Source: Gammaproteobacteria bacterium (lineage in GTDB: Bacteria; Pseudomonadota; Gammaproteobacteria; Eutrophobiales; Eutrophobiaceae). Taken from it: a DNA stretch of 5,154 bases. Each line of letters starts with the position of its first letter. Positions within the stretch are counted from its first letter, which is position 1. Location: contig JACVQI010000152.1 in NCBI GenBank assembly GCA_015661095.1, forward strand, positions 1-5,154. Reading direction: 5' to 3'. Shown here piece after piece: positions 1-4,297 of the stretch. The position numbers and the translations under genes were made by a program. Under the pieces are notes generated by a model that saw only the letters and a program-made list of their open reading frames with translations, searched no databases and was not told the origin of the DNA.

Positions 1-9
1 CAGCCTCAT
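1..9 (-). CDS. Start of a further gene downstream of boxB (only three codons visible)
   Basis: Minus-strand ATG at 9-7 followed by AGG CTG (Met-Arg-Leu) at the window edge. It is preceded by a strong Shine-Dalgarno sequence (GGGAGG, 20-15) at five bases spacing, which is what makes the start credible. It lies about 96 bases downstream of the boxB stop on the same strand, so it is probably the next gene of the operon. In described box clusters boxA, the ferredoxin-type reductase that supplies electrons to BoxB, often sits next to boxB. That would be a natural guess, but three residues cannot show identity. Confidence 0.5.
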
Positions 10-14
10 GAGTG

Positions 15-20
15 CCTCCC
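15..20 (-). promoter_or_regulatory. Strong ribosome binding site for the gene leaving the left edge
   Basis: GGGAGG on the minus strand, five bases before ATG at 9-7. It is close to a full anti-Shine-Dalgarno match and better than the sites in front of boxB or boxC. The 97 bases between boxB and this gene show no convincing hairpin plus T-run, so read-through from boxB is likely. Confidence 0.6.
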
Positions 21-105
21 GTAAAAAGCTACTGATTTAATCGCCATAGCCACAATAAACCCTGACCGGTCTGCTGTCGACCCCAGGTTTTATAGCCGAT
101 AGCGC

Positions 106-1551
106 TCAGTGAATCTTGACGTACTCGAACTCAATCGGCTGACCGTTGATCCCGGCCCTGGGTGGCGAAATCCAGTTGGCGAACCTGCCCGGTTCCGGCT
201 TACTTTCCACCATCAGTGATAACAGATATTTCAGGTCAGCATCGCTCGGCAACCAATCATCCTGCCGGGCTTGCCATTGCTCATGACTGAGCACTTCACC
301 TTGTGTTGAAACATGCAGGTTCGCGAATTCGCCGATGCGGCGCAGGAAAGCGCGGTGCGGCAAGGTTAATTCATAATTAATACCCGCCGCCTTGATAATC
401 TTGTTCCAGGTCGCCAGGATTTGTCGGCAGTCGTTCAGATAGTCGTCGCAGAGGCGGGCATTGAGGGCATTCAGTGCCGGTTCCGCCACGGTAACAAAAG
501 CACCGTCGCGATATTTCAATACCGGGTAAGTGGCGTTATGCAGCTGGTGGTCATCGTCGATCGCCGTTTCGCGAAAACGGCCCTTCACACCGGCATGGTA
601 GGCATTGGCCGAGTTGGTCGAGACCTCCGCGCCGTACAGGTCCTCGGTGACGCCGATATGAAAATTGATTTTCTTCTGGATGTTTTGCAGGTCAATGACG
701 CCATGGGTGCGTACTGCCTCGATATCATTCGCATCGAGCTTGTGTGCCTGCATCACTTCACAGGTGCGCCTGACAATACGCTCAATCCCGGTGCGGCCGA
801 CGAACATATGATGACCTTCCTCGGTCAGCATGAAGCGGCAGGTCCGGGACAGGGGGTCGAACCCGGATTGCGACAACGCTTCCAACTGATACTTGCCGTC
901 GCGATCGGTGAAACAGGTGAACATGAAGAACGACAACCAGTCCGGCGTTTCCTCGTTGAAGGCGCCGAGGATACGCGGTGAGTCCGGGTCGCCGGAATGC
1001 CGCTTCAACAGGGCGTCCGCCTCCTCGCGCCCGTCACGCCCAAAATATTTGTGCAGCAGGTAAACCATGGCCCACAGGTGACGGCCTTCCTCGACATTCA
1101 CCTGGAACAAGTTACGCATATCATAGAGTGAGGGAGCGGTGCGGCCAAGGAAGCGTTGTTGTTCGACTGAAGCCGGTTCCGTATCGGCCTGAATGACAAT
1201 CAGGCGCCGTAACGTGGCGCGGAATTCCCCCGGGACTTCCTGCCAGACCGGTAATCCCTTGAACTTGCCGAATGGAATGGTGCGGCCTTCCTCCTGCGGC
1301 GCCAGCAGGATGCCCCAGCGGTACTCGGGCATTTTTACATAACCGAATTTGGCCCAGCCCTCCGGATCGACGCTGATGGCGGTGCGCAGATACACTTCCA
1401 GATCCTGGAAACCATGGGGCCCCATGGTTTGCCACCATTCCAGGTATTGCGGCAACCATTTTTCCAATGCGCGTTGCAAGGCGCGATCGGCGGAAAGTTG
1501 GACATTGTTGGGAATTTTGCTGTCGTAATCGATGGCGCCGGTATTGCTCAT
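106..1551 (-). CDS. boxB: Benzoyl-CoA 2,3-epoxidase, diiron oxygenase subunit BoxB
   Basis: BoxB inserts one oxygen atom of O2 into the ring of benzoyl-CoA to form 2,3-epoxybenzoyl-CoA. This is the first ring-attacking step of the aerobic CoA-dependent (box) benzoate pathway. It is a cytoplasmic enzyme that takes electrons from the reductase BoxA. The 481-residue length is normal for the family and the whole chain reads as BoxB. The six diiron ligands are visible in a ferritin-like helical bundle: Glu125, Glu155 and His158 (EExxH type, EEGRH at 154-158), Asp216, and Glu245 and His248 (TEEGHH at 243-248). All six sit at a constant offset of five from the ligands I recall for the Azoarcus evansii enzyme, so the site appears intact. 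The ATG at 1551-1549 is preceded by AGGG (1561-1558) lying inside the last codons of boxC, six bases away. The start is one base after the boxC stop, so the two genes should be translationally coupled. Identification is very secure. Confidence 0.96.
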   Translation of the reverse strand: MSNTGAIDYDSKIPNNVQLSADRALQRALEKWLPQYLEWWQTMGPHGFQDLEVYLRTAISVDPEGWAKFGYVKMPEYRWGILLAPQEEGRTIPFGKFKGLPVWQEVPGEFRATLRRLIVIQADTEPASVEQQRFLGRTAPSLYDMRNLFQVNVEEGRHLWAMVYLLHKYFGRDGREEADALLKRHSGDPDSPRILGAFNEETPDWLSFFMFTCFTDRDGKYQLEALSQSGFDPLSRTCRFMLTEEGHHMFVGRTGIERIVRRTCEVMQAHKLDANDIEAVRTHGVIDLQNIQKKINFHIGVTEDLYGAEVSTNSANAYHAGVKGRFRETAIDDDHQLHNATYPVLKYRDGAFVTVAEPALNALNARLCDDYLNDCRQILATWNKIIKAAGINYELTLPHRAFLRRIGEFANLHVSTQGEVLSHEQWQARQDDWLPSDADLKYLLSLMVESKPEPGRFANWISPPRAGINGQPIEFEYVKIH

Positions 1552-1552
1552 A

Positions 1553-3226
1553 TCACACCCTGGTTTTGTCGTATTCCGGCTTGCTGCCGGTGCCGTAGAG
1601 TTTTAACGCACCCTGATCGCCCACGGCGTTTGGCCGTTGGAAGATCCAGTTTTGCCAGGCCGTGAGCCGGCCGAAGATTTTGGTTTCCATGGTTTCCGGA
1701 CCGGCGAAGCGCAGGTTGGCCTCCATACCGGTCAGGGCATCCGGAGAAAAGCTGGCCCGCTCTTCCAGTAACATGCGGATTTCATCAGGCCAGTCCAGAT
1801 CATCCATGACGACCGTGACCAACCCTGCGGCCTCTGCCTGTCTGGCGTCGAGCGGCTGACCGATTAGCGTTCGTGCCTGCTGATAACTATGCGGCTCGCC
1901 CAGGAAGCGGGTTTCCAGCCTACTGATGCCATTAGACATGGGGCAGGGCCCGAAGCTGGAATCCGTCATCAGGATAGTGGCTGGTGGTGCCGGGTACTCT
2001 GCATCCGCAAACTGCCCCTCCAGCATGTAGGTTCTGTCGGCGGCGAATAACAGCTCCGCCAGAACGCCGGCGAAACAACTGCCCGGCTCGACGAAGGCAA
2101 AAATGGTTCGGGAAGTAAGGTCCAGCCGCTTAAGGGTCCGTTTCCAGTACAACCGGATCTCGCGCAGCAACCAGTGGTCGGCGTGACGATTCAGGAAATC
2201 ATCGTGGGCCCCGACGATTTCGACATCACCTGCGGTTTTCAAGATCAAGGTTCCGATGCCGGGTTCATTAAAGCGCAGATGCAGCAAGGCATTATCCAGT
2301 TCCCGGCAGATTCGCAACAGCCACCAGCCATCACCCAAGGCGATGGCGGCTTCGATATCCGCCGGCGCAGCCTGCACCGGGCCGTGCAGGGTGAGAGTGG
2401 CGTTAGCTTTGGTACGATCGATAGTAACGTTCAAACTGGCGTAATGCATTTCACTGGCAGTTATTCGGCGCTGTAAGGGATTCAAGTGTATGCCAGGTGC
2501 CGCCGCCGGCCGATCGGAAGTCGCGGCCATTTCCTGGGCCCTGGTTTCAACCCGATCGGCGAATCTGGAACCCGGGACAGCTTCATCGACCAGGCGCCAG
2601 TCAACAGCGCGCTGGCCGCGGATGCCTTCTTCAAGCGTACAGAAGATGTCGGCATGGTCACGCCGCACCATGCGTTTGTCGGTGACGCGGGTGAGTCCAC
2701 CAGTTCCCGGTAATACTGCCAGCAACGGCACTTCGGGTAGCGAAACGGCAGCGTTGCTGTCATCAATCAAAATCAGATAGTCGCAGGCCAGTGCCAGTTC
2801 ATAACCGCCGCCGGCGGCAGTACCATTCAGAGCGCATAGATAACGCTGGCCGGAGAAAGCGCTGGCGTCTTCAATACCGTTGCGGGTTTCGTTGGTGAAT
2901 TTGCAGAAATTCACCTTATGGCCATGCGCTGCGCCGCCCAGCATGCGGATATTGGCGCCGGCGCAGAACATGTTCCACTTGGCAGATGTCATGATGACGG
3001 TTTTGACTTCCGGGTGTTCAAAGCGCAGGCGCTGGATTGCGTCGTTTAACTCGATGTCAACGCCGATATCATAGGAATTCAGTTTCAACTCATAGCCCGG
3101 AAAGATACCACCGGACTCATCGACATCCATCGTGAGCCGGGCAACAGGAGGGGTAATCGACAATTTCCAATGCCGGTAGTGGTCTGGACTGGTCTGGAAA
3201 TCCAGAAGTTTTTCAGGCGTGGCCAC
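1553..3226 (-). CDS. boxC: Benzoyl-CoA-dihydrodiol lyase / 2,3-epoxybenzoyl-CoA dihydrolase BoxC
   Basis: BoxC acts on the BoxB product. It adds water and cleaves the ring, releasing formate and 3,4-dehydroadipyl-CoA semialdehyde. It is a large member of the crotonase (enoyl-CoA hydratase) family, and 557 residues is the usual size. The N-terminal crotonase half shows the oxyanion-hole region near CAGAN (88-92), the GGGYELALACD stretch (139-149) and SLPEVPLL (162-169). Glu143 and Glu165 fall where the two catalytic glutamates of classical enoyl-CoA hydratase lie. The C-terminal half (about 265-557) is a degenerate second crotonase-like region typical of BoxC. The chosen start is GTG at 3226-3224, because the conserved family N-terminus begins soon after it. 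No ATG exists in frame upstream before a stop near 3337-3339. A second GTG three codons upstream (3235-3233) is an alternative. Neither has a good ribosome site: AACAGG lies 12 bases before the first and three before the second. boxB follows after one base. Function is very secure; the exact start is less so. Confidence 0.95.
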   Translation of the reverse strand: MATPEKLLDFQTSPDHYRHWKLSITPPVARLTMDVDESGGIFPGYELKLNSYDIGVDIELNDAIQRLRFEHPEVKTVIMTSAKWNMFCAGANIRMLGGAAHGHKVNFCKFTNETRNGIEDASAFSGQRYLCALNGTAAGGGYELALACDYLILIDDSNAAVSLPEVPLLAVLPGTGGLTRVTDKRMVRRDHADIFCTLEEGIRGQRAVDWRLVDEAVPGSRFADRVETRAQEMAATSDRPAAAPGIHLNPLQRRITASEMHYASLNVTIDRTKANATLTLHGPVQAAPADIEAAIALGDGWWLLRICRELDNALLHLRFNEPGIGTLILKTAGDVEIVGAHDDFLNRHADHWLLREIRLYWKRTLKRLDLTSRTIFAFVEPGSCFAGVLAELLFAADRTYMLEGQFADAEYPAPPATILMTDSSFGPCPMSNGISRLETRFLGEPHSYQQARTLIGQPLDARQAEAAGLVTVVMDDLDWPDEIRMLLEERASFSPDALTGMEANLRFAGPETMETKIFGRLTAWQNWIFQRPNAVGDQGALKLYGTGSKPEYDKTRV

Positions 3227-3276
3227 GCGCGCAGCACCAGCCTGTTAATTCTCTGCCGTCCCCGTTCATAATGAAT

Positions 3277-3282
3277 ATTATA
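3277..3282 (-). promoter_or_regulatory. Candidate -10 element for the box operon
   Basis: A perfect TATAAT on the minus strand about 50 bases upstream of the boxC GTG. No good -35 hexamer lies 16-18 bases further upstream (GTAACC and neighbours do not resemble TTGACA). If it is used, it may need an activator, and box operons are commonly controlled by a benzoyl-CoA-responsive regulator such as BoxR. The surrounding TATATA run makes chance matches likely. Confidence 0.35.
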
Positions 3283-3394
3283 TATATTGGTGAATGAAGC
3301 GGTTACTAATAGTAGTATTATAGTATATGTTTGCCATTATATAAATTTTAAACAGTTATTAAACTAATGCAGGTATTTACTAACATATATCTTA

Positions 3395-3423
3395 TTGAAT
3401 TTAAATGGTAATACGCTTAGCAT
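3395..3423 (+). promoter_or_regulatory. Candidate sigma70 promoter of tRNA-Arg
   Basis: TTGAAT (3395-3400) and TAGCAT (3418-3423) are separated by exactly 17 bases. Each matches four of six consensus positions. Transcription would start near 3430, about six bases before the mature tRNA 5' end, followed by a short leader for RNase P removal. Confidence 0.5.
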
Positions 3424-3435
3424 GTATGAGCCAAT

Positions 3436-3512
3436 GCTTCCGTAGCTCAATTGGATAGAGTATCGGGCTTCGAACCCGAGGGTTGCAGGTTCAAGTCCTG
3501 TCGGGAGCGCCA
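3436..3512 (+). tRNA. tRNA-Arg, anticodon TCG, with encoded CCA
   Basis: A complete cloverleaf can be folded. The acceptor stem is GCTTCCG (3436-3442) with CGGGAGC (3502-3508), including one T-G wobble. The D stem is GCTC with GAGT. The anticodon stem is TCGGG with CCCGA around the loop CTTCGAA, giving anticodon TCG at 3470-3472, which reads CGA. The T stem is GCAGG with CCTGT around TTCAAGT. The discriminator is G3509 and CCA is encoded at 3510-3512. The length is 77 bases including CCA. The 3' half from T3469 onward is duplicated at 4232-4275. The functional gene therefore probably combines a host 5' half with a 3' half brought in by the inserted DNA. Confidence 0.96.
3469..3512 (+). repeat. 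Direct repeat copy 1: left attachment site inside tRNA-Arg
   Basis: These 44 bases run from T33 of the anticodon loop through the CCA end. They are identical to 4232-4275, 763 bases away. The match stops sharply at both sides (C3468 against T4231, A3513 against T4276). A repeat that begins in the anticodon loop and ends at the tRNA 3' end is the classic footprint of a tyrosine-recombinase integration site. The symmetrical anticodon stem acts as the core in many such systems. Confidence 0.9.
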
Positions 3513-3517
3513 ATCGA

Positions 3518-3808
3518 TCATTTGCGGTTTTGCCAGTACTCCGGTCGGCGATGCATGTGTGCAACCGCGATAATCAGGATTTCGGAGCCGGTTGCTTCAT
3601 AGATAAGACCATACGGAAATCGTTGTGTCCTGCAACGACGTATATCTCCGCTTAATGGTGTCCAGGCATTCGGATACCGTTTGATTCTTTCAACTGCCTC
3701 ATACACTTCATCCCGGAACAGTTTCCCGAGGCCGGAATTTTGGGATTCATAATAGGCTACCGCTTCCCGAAATTCCATGCGGGCGGGTTGGAGAAATCTG
3801 ACGTTCAA
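3518..3808 (-). CDS. RelE/ParE-family toxin of a type II toxin-antitoxin system
   Basis: A 96-residue protein with the compact ParE/RelE fold signature. There is an N-terminal strand (MNVRFLQPA), two helices (about 11-44; EFREAVAYY and FRDEVYEAVERIKRYP), then strands around RRCRTQRFPYGLIYEATGSE and ILIIAVAHMHRRPEYW (77-92). The closing AHxHRRPxYW motif is typical of the ParE_toxin family. Members either block DNA gyrase (ParE type) or cleave mRNA at the ribosome (RelE type), and the sequence does not tell me which. The start is TTG at 3808-3806, overlapping the antitoxin stop in TTGA, with no good ribosome site of its own. Toxin translation should therefore depend on ribosomes finishing the antitoxin, which keeps the toxin subordinate. 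The next ATG (Met11) would remove the first strand and is unlikely. The gene ends five bases from the tRNA-Arg CCA, tail to tail with the tRNA. It appears complete. Confidence 0.88.
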   Translation of the reverse strand: MNVRFLQPARMEFREAVAYYESQNSGLGKLFRDEVYEAVERIKRYPNAWTPLSGDIRRCRTQRFPYGLIYEATGSEILIIAVAHMHRRPEYWQNRK

Positions 3809-4026
3809 GTCCGACCAAGTTCAGCAAATACTTCATCAGCCGTGTACGATTTCATATCTCCACGGCGATATGCAGCCAAACGGTCTTCTGTTTCTTTTAC
3901 CCAAAGCTTGTCAAGTTCAGGATCCGGTTTGTCCATGCTTGACAACAATTCCTCAATCAACGAGGCTCGTTCCATCGCGGGTAACTTTATTGCTTCCTGG
4001 AATATCTTTTTCGCTGCTTCTGTCAT
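3805..4026 (-). CDS. Antitoxin, addiction-module component of the PF09720/TIGR02574 type
   Basis: A 73-residue partner encoded directly upstream of the toxin. The N-terminal helix (about 2-31, KKIFQEAIKLPAMERASLIEELLSSM) has the LP..ER..L...LL pattern of this antitoxin family. The acidic, Trp-containing C-terminal segment (about 38-73, with W42, then ETEDRLAAYRRGD and TADEVFAEL) is the usual toxin-wrapping part. Such antitoxins neutralise the toxin by direct binding, are labile, and normally repress their own operon as a complex. The ATG at 4026-4024 has AAGAAGG (4042-4036) nine bases upstream. Its stop TGA (3807-3805) overlaps the toxin TTG. This is the standard antitoxin-first order. Family assignment rests on sequence pattern and on the toxin neighbour. 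Confidence 0.85.
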   Translation of the reverse strand: MTEAAKKIFQEAIKLPAMERASLIEELLSSMDKPDPELDKLWVKETEDRLAAYRRGDMKSYTADEVFAELGRT

Positions 4027-4058
4027 TAGTATTCGCCTTCTTGCAAGTTCTGTTACAA

Positions 4059-4109
4059 ATTATAGTAAATCTCACTTATGAACCCTAACATTACCAAATA
4101 CCTGTAATG
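4059..4109 (-). promoter_or_regulatory. Candidate promoter and operator of the toxin-antitoxin operon
   Basis: On the minus strand a perfect TATAAT lies at 4064-4059, about 33 bases before the antitoxin ATG. No consensus -35 is seen at 16-18 bases. Just upstream is an inverted repeat, CATTAC (4089-4094) and GTAATG (4104-4109), separated by nine bases and lying around and above the expected -35 position. That is where an antitoxin-toxin complex would bind to repress its own operon. The arms are only six bases, so the operator role is a hypothesis. Confidence 0.4.
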
Positions 4110-4172
4110 GCTGTTGATCTCAATTATTTTGACTTACTCATACTGGTTTAGATTGTATTGTGGCTACGTTCA

Positions 4173-4212
4173 GAATTTATAAGCGTCGCAAGGCATTGAA
4201 TTATAAAGCGTC
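4173..4212. repeat. Imperfect 15-base direct repeats next to the right attachment site
   Basis: GAATTTATAAGCGTC (4173-4187) and GAATTATAAAGCGTC (4198-4212) match at 12 of 15 positions and are spaced 25 bases apart. The second ends 20 bases before the right tRNA repeat. Direct repeats beside an att core can be arm-type sites for an integrase or an excisionase. The sequence is AT-rich and there are only two copies, so chance is possible. The rest of 4110-4231 shows no gene. Confidence 0.35.
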
Positions 4213-4231
4213 TATAATCTCAGGACACATT

Positions 4232-4275
4232 TTCGAACCCGAGGGTTGCAGGTTCAAGTCCTGTCGGGAGCGCCA
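4232..4275 (+). pseudogene. tRNA-Arg 3'-half fragment: direct repeat copy 2, right attachment site
   Basis: These 44 bases are identical to T33-CCA of the intact tRNA-Arg at 3469-3512: half of the anticodon loop, the 3' anticodon stem strand, the variable loop, the T arm, the 3' acceptor strand and CCA. No 5' half precedes it; CAGGACACATT stands where the D arm and 5' anticodon stem would be. It cannot be a working tRNA and probably is the original chromosomal 3' end displaced by the insertion. It ends 22 bases before the stop codon of the convergent cyclase gene. Confidence 0.9.
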
Positions 4276-4297
4276 TACTGATAATTCTTATTGGGTT

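Larger units (their letters stand above)
3241..3435. other. AT-rich spacer between boxC and tRNA-Arg
   Basis: About 195 bases without a credible gene, very AT-rich from about 3268 onward. It separates two divergently transcribed units, boxC to the left and tRNA-Arg to the right, so it must hold both start regions. Candidate promoter elements for each are listed separately. Short ORFs crossing it come from low-complexity sequence or from the reverse complement of the tRNA. I see no terminator hairpin and no clear repeat. Confidence 0.7.
3469..4231. mobile_element. 763-bp tRNA-Arg-integrated unit carrying only a toxin-antitoxin module
   Basis: The DNA between the starts of the two 44-base repeats behaves as one inserted unit: one att copy (3469-3512), then toxin, antitoxin and an AT-rich tail. 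The toxin stop codon lies only five bases from the tRNA CCA end. The only other stretch is about 200 bases, so there is no room for an integrase (usually 300 residues or more). The unit is therefore non-autonomous, or it is a deletion remnant of a larger island. Its gene content, an addiction pair, would favour its retention once inserted. Excision between the repeats would restore an intact tRNA-Arg. The insertion reading is an inference from the repeat geometry; the repeat itself is directly visible. Confidence 0.7.

Noticed and set aside
421..981. Plus-strand 186-codon ORF inside boxB
   Set aside because: It lies entirely within a securely identified BoxB on the opposite strand, resembles no known family, and is a by-product of GC-rich codon use.
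2174..2780. Several plus- and minus-strand ORFs of 60-100 codons inside boxC
   Set aside because: All are out-of-frame shadows of a continuous BoxC reading frame, with no ribosome sites or recognisable domains.
3156..3269. ATG at 3269-3267 as the boxC start through a frameshift
   Set aside because: It is out of frame, and the family N-terminus is fully accounted for from the GTG at 3226, so no frameshift is needed.
3364..3564. Minus-strand 66-codon ORF across the tRNA, with a GLEPATLGFEARYSIQLSYG-like peptide
   Set aside because: It is the reverse complement of the tRNA-Arg gene plus AT-rich flank. Such tRNA-antisense peptides are a known annotation artefact.
3740..4088. Two plus-strand ORFs of about 100 codons opposite the toxin-antitoxin genes
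   Set aside because: They overlap each other and lie antisense to two well-recognised genes. Neither protein looks like a recombinase or any known family.
3469..4275. CRISPR array or insertion sequence as an explanation of the repeats
   Set aside because: There are only two copies 763 bases apart, each matching tRNA sequence, with no terminal inverted repeats and no transposase.
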